This document shows positions 1 through 11,487 of a DNA stretch of 64,000 nt, in pieces (the stretch's first letter is position 1; each line of letters begins with the position of its first letter). Under the pieces are notes generated by a model, which made no database searches, was not told the DNA's origin, and saw nothing but the letters and a program-made list of their open reading frames with translations. Location: positions 186,001-250,000 of the forward strand of contig NZ_JADZLQ010000004.1 of assembly GCF_015905305.1 (NCBI RefSeq), in the 5' to 3' direction. A program made the position numbers and the translations under genes. This DNA is from Pinirhizobacter soli. GTDB taxonomy: Bacteria; Pseudomonadota; Gammaproteobacteria; Xanthomonadales; Rhodanobacteraceae.

Positions 1-801
1 CGACTGCTGTCCGGGCAGCTTCCGACCGATCCCTCGCGCACCGTAGTTGGCCTGCTGCTGGACGGCTACAGCGACACGGTGGTAATTCCCAACTACCAGG
101 AACCCATGGCCGCGCATTTCTGGCCATGCCTAACAGAGGCACCGGAAAAGATCTCCCGACGCGTCGTTCATTCGTTCGGTGCGGGTTGGCCGTGTCCGGC
201 GACCGTCGCTGCAATGAACGAACCGCTTGTCGCCGGTCTGGAATCATCGCCCTTACTCACGGTGCAACGATCGCCGCTATTCACGCTGGTCCGGCTCACG
301 CCCGCGCTTCGCCAGCAAGCCGGAGCGGATGCCTACTATGCCAACTTGCTGAATCAGAAATACCAGTACCCCATCATCTTTGCCGGGGCCTCGCAGGATC
401 TGTCGTGGGTCATTCCCTCCGGCTGGTACGATGTCGAATCCGACCATGTCTGGTCGGAGGAAACCGCAAGGCTCAATCTTCCGGTGCCTGCGGACTGCCT
501 GTCCGGTGGCTGCAGCGTCGAACTCGCCTACTGGGTACTTGGTGGAGCAAAGCACCGGCCCGTCACCGTCCATCTTGCCAGCCACGATGGGACGTGGTCG
601 ACCGCCGTTCGCGTCCCCCCTGGCGAGACCATCTCGACGTCCGTGCCACTTCGTGCAGGCGCGCCGATGCGTCGTATCGACATCCAGGTGGATGGTGCGA
701 CCTCGCCCTTCGCCATGGGTGATGGAACAGATGGAAGGGTCATGGGAATCGCGCTGAAATCACTGCTGCTGCACCGGGCGCCGCTGGCGTCCACGCCCTG
801 A
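1..801 (+). CDS. C-terminal part of an unidentified protein (5' end outside window)
   Basis: The reading frame is open from base 1 and ends in TGA at 799-801, so only the last 266 residues are present. No family was recognised with confidence. The visible half contains a GWYD...W(S/T)EE..A.L pattern followed by beta-rich sequence, which resembles the C-terminal extracytoplasmic beta domain of large membrane proteins in O-antigen loci. This is inference. It faces the O-antigen operon tail-to-tail, with seven bases between its stop and the stop of the minus-strand methyltransferase. The first internal GTG, at 79, is not a credible start because the frame continues upstream of it. Confidence 0.6.
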   Translation, partial: RLLSGQLPTDPSRTVVGLLLDGYSDTVVIPNYQEPMAAHFWPCLTEAPEKISRRVVHSFGAGWPCPATVAAMNEPLVAGLESSPLLTVQRSPLFTLVRLTPALRQQAGADAYYANLLNQKYQYPIIFAGASQDLSWVIPSGWYDVESDHVWSEETARLNLPVPADCLSGGCSVELAYWVLGGAKHRPVTVHLASHDGTWSTAVRVPPGETISTSVPLRAGAPMRRIDIQVDGATSPFAMGDGTDGRVMGIALKSLLLHRAPLASTP

Positions 802-808
802 CGCGGGG

Positions 809-1519
809 TCAGGCTCGCCCCTGCACAACGTACTGCGCGCCCAGCGGAAGCCACCCAAGCAAGGGCTCGAGCGGGCGCAGCGCCGCGAGCGGACGCGGGA
901 AGAACACCACATACTGCGAGTCCACTTGGGCAAAGCCCGCATCTCGCATCAGGCCAAGAAGCTCAGTTCGCGGCAGGAATACCGCATCTTCGTCGAAGGG
1001 GCAGTCACGCACCACCTTGCGCGTGAGTGGGTTGAGCATATTGTGCTCGAAGATGAAAAGCTGGCCGCCTGGGCGCATCACCCGCCGCAGTTCCGCCATC
1101 CATCGCGTCCGGTCGTAAGGACGGATGTGGTGCAACACGCATGCCACCAATGCAAGATCGAATGTATGGTCGGCGTACGGCAGTGCATCGTCGGGCGACT
1201 CCACCACCGAGGCGATGTCGCCTACGCGCGCTTTCGCCATCCGGATGCTTTCGCCGGAAGGGTCTGACCCGTGAAGGACAGCCGCCGGAAACGATGCGTG
1301 TAGGTGCGGCAAGGAATTGCCGATGCCGCAGCCGAAATCCAGGATCACCGGCGCCGGCATGCCAGCGCGTGCATGCGCTGCCATGTACTGAGCCTTGTAG
1401 GCAGAAAAGTAGGCCGGCTCCTCGCCACTGGCCGCGATACTGGCCACGTGCATGTCATCGTACTGACCGGCGTAGTGGTCAAACTCGGAGCGCTTGGGAT
1501 GCGGGTCGTTAGATTGCAT
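809..1519 (-). CDS. Class I SAM-dependent methyltransferase
   Basis: The protein has 236 residues and a Rossmann methyltransferase core. Motif I (ILDFGCGIGNS) binds S-adenosylmethionine, and an LHHIRPYDR stretch follows later in the core. Start chosen at the ATG at 1519, which has AGGAC seven bases upstream; an in-frame GTG 36 bases further up lacks such a site. It is the last gene of the long minus-strand polysaccharide operon, ten bases after the large membrane protein, so it probably methylates a sugar or lipid-linked intermediate. The acceptor cannot be read from the sequence. Confidence 0.8.
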   Translation of the reverse strand: MQSNDPHPKRSEFDHYAGQYDDMHVASIAASGEEPAYFSAYKAQYMAAHARAGMPAPVILDFGCGIGNSLPHLHASFPAAVLHGSDPSGESIRMAKARVGDIASVVESPDDALPYADHTFDLALVACVLHHIRPYDRTRWMAELRRVMRPGGQLFIFEHNMLNPLTRKVVRDCPFDEDAVFLPRTELLGLMRDAGFAQVDSQYVVFFPRPLAALRPLEPLLGWLPLGAQYVVQGRA

Positions 1520-1529
1520 GGTTAAGTCC

Positions 1530-3497
1530 TCATGGGCTGGCATGCGTACCCTCACATAGCCAGCTTACGTTCTCCTGCAAAAGGCAAAGTCGATACGATG
1601 CAATCTTAGTCCCTTGGGCGGTCGGCAGGGCTACATGGACCTCCGCGCGCTTCCCGGGCACGATCGCCTGGGGGAATTGGGCGCGGCCCGCATCGGCAAC
1701 GACCACTTCTCCGGCGGCACCCAAGCCTATTAAACCAAGCCGGAACGGTCGATCGCCGTTAGGCGACAACACGCGACGTCCGTCGTTGTAAGCGTCGACC
1801 GTCACCTGGCAAGCAATAGGCTGATTGCAGGCGGGAAACCCGCCATGGTCCAGCCTTACCGATACTTCGGCCGACGGCACAGGATCGTTCACTGCGTCAG
1901 CACCGGCTACTACGTCGTCGACAACGCGCAGCGGGTAGCTGAGCAAGGTCATGCCTGCCACGCTCCACTTCGCCATGGGATCGCCAAACTGCCGCCGCAG
2001 GGAATCGGCCTGGGTTGCCGCGTCGGCATCGGTCAGCATGATGGCCTGTATGTCGCCCGCCGAACCCTGAACCACCGCGCGAGGCATGTGATGTGCGAAG
2101 GGGACGAAGCGGTCGTTGAAGGCCCACGGGAAAGCCCTTGTCTTGCCGTCCGACAGCACGGTGAGCACGTGCGAATACCAATAGGGCGTTAGCACCGCAC
2201 CCACGTGATGCTCACCGAGCGAGGCGACCAGGGCCATGCGGTCCTCGTAACTGCCGGCGTTGTCACGCTGCGATGGCGACCTCGCCATGGCGTTCCATGC
2301 TGCCATCCATACCGCCATCAGGCAGGCTGTAGTCAGGATCCAGCGGCGTGCCTGGTCCGTCTCGCCGACTGCGCTATCCAGACAAATGAATATCAGGCAT
2401 ACAGACGCGTAGATGGCGAAGCTGAGATATCGAAGCTCTAGAAATGACGTGTAGAGGTCAGCCAGAGCCACCAGGGCCGCCGTGCCAATGCCGTATGCGG
2501 CGAGCACGATCCAGGCGAAGCGCACTATGCCAACCGGGTAGCATCGTTGCCGCACCACCACCCATGCGGGAAACAGCACAAGGGCGATCGACAGCAGCCA
2601 AACCAGAGCCTGGAGCAGTCGCATGCTGGGAGACAGGTGAGCCCACGCTGCGGACACCTGGAAATAGCTAAACCACGCGCCTGGCAGCGACAGCGCATGC
2701 TCGATAATAACGCTGCCCGACGCCAGCTTCATACGCGCGGCCGCCTGGAAATTGTGCAACTCCGGCATCACGACTCGCCGGTACAACAGCACACCCACCA
2801 GCCCACCTGCCACCGTGGCAAGCAACTCCCTGGAAAACAGGCGACGGACAAGGTCATCGTCAGAGCGACGGTTGAGGATCACTGCCATGAAGCAGCCAGC
2901 CATGGCGGGCGCCAGCACAGTAGCCACTCCGCGCGAGGCATTGCTCGTGCATGCGACGGCGGTCGTAGCGAATGCGAACACCAGCACGCCACGGCGGATC
3001 CACGGCTTTGTATTCTCGGCCTGCTCACGCGCGACGATCGCGAAGAGCAGAATCGCCACGGCGGCATAGAGTGCGTAGGCGCCCTGTCCGAGCACGAACT
3101 CGAAGTTAGCCGCGCCCAGCCCCCCTGCAGATACCACGACAGCTACGAGCCGACCCTGGTTCGCTGTCGGCGACAGCAGGCGGCAGGCCACATAGACCGA
3201 CAGTGCCAGCACGAGAAAAGCCAGCCAGTCCGAAGCAGCGTTGGCGGCGTAACTGATGCCAAGAAACGGATAAAGAAGCTCGTTGAAAATTTGGGGGCCC
3301 AGCAGGAAGGTATCGCCATTGGCGTACACCCAGGCACGCGGAATCACATGGCCTTCGTTCCAGGCCATGGCAGCCAGCACTGATTTGATGGCGCCGTCGC
3401 TATGGAATGAATAGCGATAGCCGACGAACAGGGTATACGTGCCCAGAACAAGGACGACCAGGAGGGCCAGCCAGCGCAATGAGCGGTGGACCATCAT
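1530..3497 (-). CDS. Large multi-pass membrane protein, possible GT-C type glycosyltransferase
   Basis: The protein has 655 residues and about ten or more hydrophobic spans, starting with an uncleaved N-terminal helix. The first predicted extracytoplasmic loop carries FHSDGA; an acidic residue in that loop is typical of GT-C enzymes using polyprenyl-phosphate sugars. The last 120 or so residues look like an extracytoplasmic beta domain. The start codon overlaps the stop of the upstream methyltransferase (ATGA, 3494-3497). With gtrB-like and gtrA genes upstream, it fits the third, acceptor-specific member of a Gtr three-gene system, but no family match is claimed. It could instead be a membrane protein of unrelated role. 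Confidence 0.65.
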   Translation of the reverse strand: MMVHRSLRWLALLVVLVLGTYTLFVGYRYSFHSDGAIKSVLAAMAWNEGHVIPRAWVYANGDTFLLGPQIFNELLYPFLGISYAANAASDWLAFLVLALSVYVACRLLSPTANQGRLVAVVVSAGGLGAANFEFVLGQGAYALYAAVAILLFAIVAREQAENTKPWIRRGVLVFAFATTAVACTSNASRGVATVLAPAMAGCFMAVILNRRSDDDLVRRLFSRELLATVAGGLVGVLLYRRVVMPELHNFQAAARMKLASGSVIIEHALSLPGAWFSYFQVSAAWAHLSPSMRLLQALVWLLSIALVLFPAWVVVRQRCYPVGIVRFAWIVLAAYGIGTAALVALADLYTSFLELRYLSFAIYASVCLIFICLDSAVGETDQARRWILTTACLMAVWMAAWNAMARSPSQRDNAGSYEDRMALVASLGEHHVGAVLTPYWYSHVLTVLSDGKTRAFPWAFNDRFVPFAHHMPRAVVQGSAGDIQAIMLTDADAATQADSLRRQFGDPMAKWSVAGMTLLSYPLRVVDDVVAGADAVNDPVPSAEVSVRLDHGGFPACNQPIACQVTVDAYNDGRRVLSPNGDRPFRLGLIGLGAAGEVVVADAGRAQFPQAIVPGKRAEVHVALPTAQGTKIASYRLCLLQENVSWLCEGTHASP

Positions 3498-4123
3498 CGA
3501 CGGCTGCAGCTCATGACTGTGAGCGTGTAGGGAACATGCATCAGGTCGTTGCGGATATCGATGGACTTGGTGACATAGATGTCTGGCACCAACGCCATGT
3601 ATTCGTCGGGTCGACGCACGTTCTGTCCGCGATCCCTCACAATCAGCTGGCGTGCAATCCAGGCCTGATCGTCAATGTAGGCGGGATCGATGCACAATAC
3701 CCGGCCGCCAGGAGCCAGCCGATCGTGCAGGCCCGCCAACAATCGCCGCGCGCTGTCGTCATTGATGTGATGGAGCACGCCGAAGACGATCGCCAAGTCG
3801 CTGGCCGGGATGGTCCCAGGCTCTATCTCGTTGAGATCTGCACAGATGAACGTGCTATTGGGCCGGCCCTCATGTCGCACCTTGGCGGCCTCGATATAGG
3901 ACGACGAAAGGTCGAAGCCAAAATAGCTGATGTCGGCGGGAAGGTACTTCAGGAGCTCCGCGGTACCACAGCCCACGTCAGCGACTGTGCGCGGCGCCAG
4001 TGGGACGACATATTGCTCGCATACGCGCCGGCGGGCAGCGACACCACCTACCATGAGCTGGAACGTATCGTAGATGATGGGCATTGACAGGATGCGGCGC
4101 ACCCCGGTGACGACCTGGTCCAT
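3494..4123 (-). CDS. Class I SAM-dependent methyltransferase
   Basis: The protein has 209 residues. Motif I reads VADVGCGTAELL, then FGFDLSSSYI gives the acidic residue after beta 2, and VLHHINDD is post-motif. Start set at the ATG at 4123, which has CAGGAG eight bases upstream; the open frame extends 44 codons further but without a ribosome site. It lies between gtrA (34 bases upstream) and the large membrane protein, with which it shares an ATGA overlap, so it is translationally coupled to a putative sugar-transfer protein. A sugar or lipid acceptor is inferred from context only. Confidence 0.8.
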   Translation of the reverse strand: MDQVVTGVRRILSMPIIYDTFQLMVGGVAARRRVCEQYVVPLAPRTVADVGCGTAELLKYLPADISYFGFDLSSSYIEAAKVRHEGRPNSTFICADLNEIEPGTIPASDLAIVFGVLHHINDDSARRLLAGLHDRLAPGGRVLCIDPAYIDDQAWIARQLIVRDRGQNVRRPDEYMALVPDIYVTKSIDIRNDLMHVPYTLTVMSCSRR

Positions 4124-4157
4124 TGCCTGGACTCCTGTTTCGTTGTCCCCTCGCGAA

Positions 4158-4562
4158 TCAGCCAGCACGGATGATCCACCGCGACAGGACGAAAGTGAGC
4201 GGAATGGTGACGCCGATGGAAATAGCCAGTGCCCAGGATGCCGGCACACCGGCAACCTCGACCAAGATCCTCAGCGCCAGGTAATTGGCGACAAACTGGA
4301 AGACATAGACGGCGGGAAACCGCATCGCCGTCCGACGCTTCATCGGCGCACGGAACACGAAACGCGAATTCGCCACGTAGGCAAGCGCGATGCCCAAAGC
4401 ATACGACACGACGTACGCCGGCGTGTAAGTAACGGCTCGCAAAAGGAGCAGATAGGCACCGTAGGTAACCACCGCGCATGCGCCGCGAACGATGACAAAC
4501 CTGACGAATTCCGCGCGTAGGGAGGCGTGGCCGACAAGACGGTGGACTAGACCCGGAGTCAA
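4158..4562 (-). CDS. gtrA: GtrA family flippase-like membrane protein
   Basis: The protein has 134 residues and four hydrophobic helices. The pattern FVIVRGACAVVTY near the N terminus, YVANSRFVFR in the middle and a final basic helix is characteristic of GtrA/DPMS-3-like proteins. GtrA proteins are thought to move polyprenyl-phosphate-linked sugars across the inner membrane. The start is an unusual TTG whose first bases overlap the stop of the upstream glycosyltransferase (TTGA, 4559-4562). This indicates coupled translation of the synthase and flippase pair. Confidence 0.85.
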   Translation of the reverse strand: MTPGLVHRLVGHASLRAEFVRFVIVRGACAVVTYGAYLLLLRAVTYTPAYVVSYALGIALAYVANSRFVFRAPMKRRTAMRFPAVYVFQFVANYLALRILVEVAGVPASWALAISIGVTIPLTFVLSRWIIRAG

Positions 4563-5557
4563 TCGCGTCTCCCGCGCTGCCCGACTTCGGTCACACCTGG
4601 CTCTTCGTCGGTGTCGGTGGCCACCACGTACACTGGCTTACGATAGGCCGCGCCCATCAGCTTACCGATGTATTCCCCCAGGACACCCAGAATGACCAGC
4701 TGAATGCCGCAAGCGAAGAGGACGACGGACATCAGCGACGTATAGCCCGGGTTGGCGATGCCACCGGTGATCTTGCCGTAGATGAGATAAACGATCCATA
4801 GAAAGCTGAGCACAGCCAAGCCCAGTCCGCCGAATGTCGCCAGGCGTAGCGGAAGGTGCGAGAAGGTTACGAACACATTGACTGCGTGTGAGATCAGCTT
4901 CTTGAACGTGTAGGCGCTTTCGCCATGCTCGCGCTCACCGTGTTCGACCTCCAGCGTGCGCGCATTGGAGGTGATCCACGAGAGCATGCCGTCGATATAG
5001 GGCCGGTTGAGGCCAAACCTGACCAGTTCGCGGCCGATCGACCTATGCATGCAACGGAACGACGAATAGTTGTCGTTGATATCCGGGAACGCGCGTTTGA
5101 GCGTCCAGCGCATCAGCTCGGAACTTAGGTTTCGGTAACGCGCGTGGGTACGGTGCGGGAATCGCCCGTACACCAACGGATGGCTGACGTCAGCTGTACC
5201 GATCATGGCCGGAATTGCCTCTGGCGGGTGCTCCAGATCGTCATCGATGGTCGCGATCCATTCACCTTGCGCATGCGCGATGCCGCAGACGGTGGCAGCG
5301 TGCTGGCCGAAATTGCGGCTCAGGCGGATCCCCCGGACATGCTTATCCGCCGCGGCCAGCGACGCGATCATCGGCCAAGCCTGGCTTGATCCGTTATCAT
5401 CGACCAGGACGACCTCGAAGCTGAGTCCGGCGTCCGTCATCGCAGCGGCAACGCGGCGGCAGAGTTCGGGCAGCGCGCTCGCGCCATTGTAGACCGGCAC
5501 CACTACCGAGACATTCACGGCTGCACGAGGCAAGGAAGACGAAGTGCTGAGATTCAT
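4559..5557 (-). CDS. GtrB/DPM1-like polyprenyl-phosphate glycosyltransferase (GT2)
   Basis: The protein has 332 residues. The N-terminal GT2 domain starts with VSVVVPVYNGA, has VLVDDNG for nucleotide binding and TIDDDLEHPPE as the metal-binding DxD region. Two C-terminal membrane helices follow. This is the layout of enzymes that transfer a sugar from a nucleotide donor to undecaprenyl phosphate. Start chosen at the ATG at 5557 because it overlaps the upstream stop (ATGA, 5554-5557); an in-frame start 57 bases upstream lies inside the preceding gene. The gtrA gene follows with a TTGA overlap. The sugar is unknown, but the preceding SDR suggests a modified one. Confidence 0.85.
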   Translation of the reverse strand: MNLSTSSSLPRAAVNVSVVVPVYNGASALPELCRRVAAAMTDAGLSFEVVLVDDNGSSQAWPMIASLAAADKHVRGIRLSRNFGQHAATVCGIAHAQGEWIATIDDDLEHPPEAIPAMIGTADVSHPLVYGRFPHRTHARYRNLSSELMRWTLKRAFPDINDNYSSFRCMHRSIGRELVRFGLNRPYIDGMLSWITSNARTLEVEHGEREHGESAYTFKKLISHAVNVFVTFSHLPLRLATFGGLGLAVLSFLWIVYLIYGKITGGIANPGYTSLMSVVLFACGIQLVILGVLGEYIGKLMGAAYRKPVYVVATDTDEEPGVTEVGQRGRRD

Positions 5558-6282
5558 GTATGGAAACCTTGGGCGTCGAGACCCGACGCCATTATTGACT
5601 GCACGGGGAGACAATATTTCCTGAGCACCTTCTCAAGATAACCGGCGCCCAAGTCCAGGCCCATCTCCGTTGCAATGCGGCGACAGATAGCCGTGTCCAC
5701 CGGCATCGGCGCACCCAGCGGCCTGACCTCGGCGAGCGCCTTCCTTCCAAGCATCTGCTCGAGACAGGCGACGATCCCGGGCATCGGGACCGATTGCTCG
5801 GCAGCAATGCTCACTACGCGCTCAGGTACCGTATCGTCCTGCAGGATGCGCGTGGCGATCTGCACGACGTCGTCTATGTCGATGAGGTTGCGCTCGGCGT
5901 CGCGCCATACGTCGAAGCGCTCGCCAGCGAGGATGCGATCGCGGAGGAAATTGAGCAGGGTGTGTGGATTGGAAGTGTGACCCACCACCTGTGGCAACCT
6001 GAAGACGCGCGCCCCCGGCTTGGCGAGAACGACCGACTCCATGTGTCGTTTGTGCTCCATGTAAGGGCTATTCGAAGTGTCGCCCTCGACCAGGCCACAG
6101 CTGCTGAAGTACACCAGCGGTGCCGCGCGTGTCAGGTATCGCAGCAGGAGCTGTTCCTCACGATCGAAGGCAAGGCGTGCTGTTTCGCGCGAGTTGGAGA
6201 CGCCGGAGGCAAAGATGGTCCACGACTCCGAGGCCCGGGACCCGGCAAATGCGCGTGCCAGCATGCCATCGCCCACAATCAT
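5554..6282 (-). CDS. Short NAD(P)-dependent sugar epimerase/reductase (SDR)
   Basis: The protein has 242 residues and belongs to the extended SDR superfamily. It has a shortened nucleotide-binding start (MIVGDGMLARAF), an FSS segment before the active site and a YMEHK sequence fitting the catalytic YxxxK. The C-terminal half resembles sugar-nucleotide epimerases. The ATG at 6282 has AGGAG seven bases upstream. It overlaps the gtrB-like gene by ATGA, so it probably makes or modifies the sugar that GtrB loads onto lipid. At 242 residues it is shorter than typical epimerases (about 300), and the exact reaction is not identifiable. Confidence 0.7.
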   Translation of the reverse strand: MIVGDGMLARAFAGSRASESWTIFASGVSNSRETARLAFDREEQLLLRYLTRAAPLVYFSSCGLVEGDTSNSPYMEHKRHMESVVLAKPGARVFRLPQVVGHTSNPHTLLNFLRDRILAGERFDVWRDAERNLIDIDDVVQIATRILQDDTVPERVVSIAAEQSVPMPGIVACLEQMLGRKALAEVRPLGAPMPVDTAICRRIATEMGLDLGAGYLEKVLRKYCLPVQSIMASGLDAQGFHT

Positions 6283-6481
6283 CGTAGACTCCTGCCTGCA
6301 CGCACAGTCCCGCTCGCCGGGTTCCGGCGACCACGAATTATCTGGTCCATTCGGTTTCGCATCGAAACATCACCTTCATCATGCTGCGACCTTTTCGATG
6401 CCCATCCCGTAGGCACCCAACGACGCCATCCAACATCGAATGTGAATCTTAACGGATGTCCATGGTTTACCGAAGCCAGCC

Positions 6482-8533
6482 TCACGAACCAAAGCTCACG
6501 TCCCGAAAACGCTCCAGCAACGGAGTGATATCCACGTTGTACTTTGCCGCCCCGCGTTCGAAGTTGGACCAAAACCCTTCCGTCTGATGCCAGTGCCCTT
6601 CGGCATGAAATATAGTCATGTAACGCGCAGGATGCTTCTTATAAAGGATTGCATCCTTCTCGAAGAAACGACTGCGCGTCTCGCTCGACTCACGTTCTGA
6701 ATCACGACGATGCGCCGGATGAAACACGAGCGCGTCCTCGCAATAGGGGACCTCGCCCAGCTCTTGCAGCCGCCATCCAAAGTCGGTGTCCTCACGGAAA
6801 TGTGGCTCATCGAACATAAGGTCGAAACCATTCAGGTGCTGGAACGCGGCATTGGCGGCGAACAGGTTCGCAGTCATGAATCCCAGGCCTGCAAAACCTA
6901 CGTTACTGACTGGCCGCCAGTCGGGGGTGTCCATGTGATCGGATTCAACCCGACCTTCGACACCGATAACCGATGACGACTGAAAGCATGCCCGCGCGGC
7001 GGCTAACCAGCCTGGCGTGGGCTCGCAGTCGTCATCAGTGAAGGCGATGATCCTGCCCGTTGCCAACTCGCCTCCGGCGTTGCGCGCCTTCACTGCGCCG
7101 CGCACAGGCGTGTGCACGTAGGTGAGCGTAAAACCCCAGTCACGGTCGCGACCGGCCCAGGGCTCGCGCGACTGGTCAATCACGACTACGTCGAAATCAC
7201 GCTCCTGCTGGTTCACCAGGCACTGGAACAAGCGCTCGAGGTGATCGGGACGCTCATAGCTTGGCACGAGCACCGTGAAGGTACGGACGCCTTCGAGCTT
7301 GCGACGAAGGAACGCCTGGAACAGCCGGCCAGCACGGGGCGAGATGCGCTCCCACGCGTAGAAGTCTTCCACCAGCTTACGCCCGGCCGCACCCATCAGG
7401 CGTCGCACTTCGTCATCGGTCACGAGCGACTCCACCGCGGCCCCCGTCCGCGCGAGGGGCACGGTGGCGAATGCGCGAGTGCCGGTGCGGATGATGCCCC
7501 GCGCACCAGCACCCGTAGCAATGACCGGCAACCCGGCGGCCATAAAGTCGAACATCTTGATGCTTGTGCCCGAGCCCTGGGTCAGCGGATTCAGGGCAAC
7601 GTCGGCGGCGGTGAGCCATTGCTGCTTGATCAACTCGTCAAGCTGGCCGAGTACGTGCACATTATCGGGCACGACCATGCCGGCAAGGGCCGCCCCGCAA
7701 CCGCCGACTATGGCGAAGTGCACACTGGGCAAAGCCTTGGCCAAATCGTTGGCGATGAACCGAGCCGCATCATTGTTGGGCGCATAGTTGCTTCCGACAA
7801 AAAGCGCGACGGGCTTGCCTGGCAGGCCAAGATTGGACTTTGCCTGGCAACGGGACTCGAAATCAGGTACAGCATGGCTAAACGCGAAAATCCCGTTCGG
7901 CACTACGCGCATTTTCTCGATGTCCAACTTGAAGAGGCGTGCAAACGCTTCGCGGTCTTCATGGGAGCAGGCAAGGATGAGATCAGCGCGTCGACACAGG
8001 GCGTATTCATCAGCAACAACCACACGCAACACGTCATCGGCACTGGCCAGTTCGCCGTGAAGGTCGGTGCGCAGGATGGATTCGACGTTCTGCGAATCGT
8101 AGACCACCAACTGCTCGGGCTTGAGGTCAGCCTCCAGGGGCGGGAATGCCCAAGGATGTGAAAAAACCACTACGTCCGCATGGGCCATGTACTCCCGCGC
8201 CACTCGCAGGTACTCGGGGGAAAGGTGGGCCTGCCGGGAAAACATGCAATCGATGACCACCCTGCCCTCGACCGACTCGGCGGCGGCGCGGGCGGCTTCA
8301 TGGTGGGCGACAGTTAACGGAACGATAATCTCGCGAAGGCCGGGGCTCAGCTGCTGGTCACGAAACAATTCACCGGGCCAGTCGTAGCTACCGATGTAAG
8401 TGGCCTGGATGTCCTCGCCCAATGCATGGTACAGCCCGAGCAACCGCTGCCGTCCGCCGCCCACGGCCGGCATGATGGGCTGCATGTCTAATATCACCAC
8501 TTGTAGCGTCTTACTTGACACTCTACCTCCCAC
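6482..8533 (-). CDS. Bifunctional glycosyltransferase, GT4 fused to GT2
   Basis: The protein has 683 residues and two catalytic domains. Residues about 10-405 are GT4-like (GT-B fold), with VVPNG near 211 and a GTSIKMFDFMAAGLPVIAT donor-binding region near 322-340. Residues about 418-660 are a GT2 domain, starting VLVPSYERPD and carrying FTDDDCEP, the metal-binding motif, at about 498-505. The two parts likely add successive sugars or alternate linkages in the exported glycan. The start is ambiguous: GTG at 8533 has a G-rich site six bases up, and GTG at 8521 has GGAGG four bases up. It lies 28 bases after the GT4 gene, and a 199-base gap separates it from the SDR gene. Confidence 0.85.
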   Translation of the reverse strand: MGGRVSSKTLQVVILDMQPIMPAVGGGRQRLLGLYHALGEDIQATYIGSYDWPGELFRDQQLSPGLREIIVPLTVAHHEAARAAAESVEGRVVIDCMFSRQAHLSPEYLRVAREYMAHADVVVFSHPWAFPPLEADLKPEQLVVYDSQNVESILRTDLHGELASADDVLRVVVADEYALCRRADLILACSHEDREAFARLFKLDIEKMRVVPNGIFAFSHAVPDFESRCQAKSNLGLPGKPVALFVGSNYAPNNDAARFIANDLAKALPSVHFAIVGGCGAALAGMVVPDNVHVLGQLDELIKQQWLTAADVALNPLTQGSGTSIKMFDFMAAGLPVIATGAGARGIIRTGTRAFATVPLARTGAAVESLVTDDEVRRLMGAAGRKLVEDFYAWERISPRAGRLFQAFLRRKLEGVRTFTVLVPSYERPDHLERLFQCLVNQQERDFDVVVIDQSREPWAGRDRDWGFTLTYVHTPVRGAVKARNAGGELATGRIIAFTDDDCEPTPGWLAAARACFQSSSVIGVEGRVESDHMDTPDWRPVSNVGFAGLGFMTANLFAANAAFQHLNGFDLMFDEPHFREDTDFGWRLQELGEVPYCEDALVFHPAHRRDSERESSETRSRFFEKDAILYKKHPARYMTIFHAEGHWHQTEGFWSNFERGAAKYNVDITPLLERFRDVSFGS

Positions 8534-8561
8534 GTATAGCCCCCTTCGGCCTCGAACTCAT

Positions 8562-11483
<2,922 letters not shown>

Positions 11484-11487
<4 letters not shown>

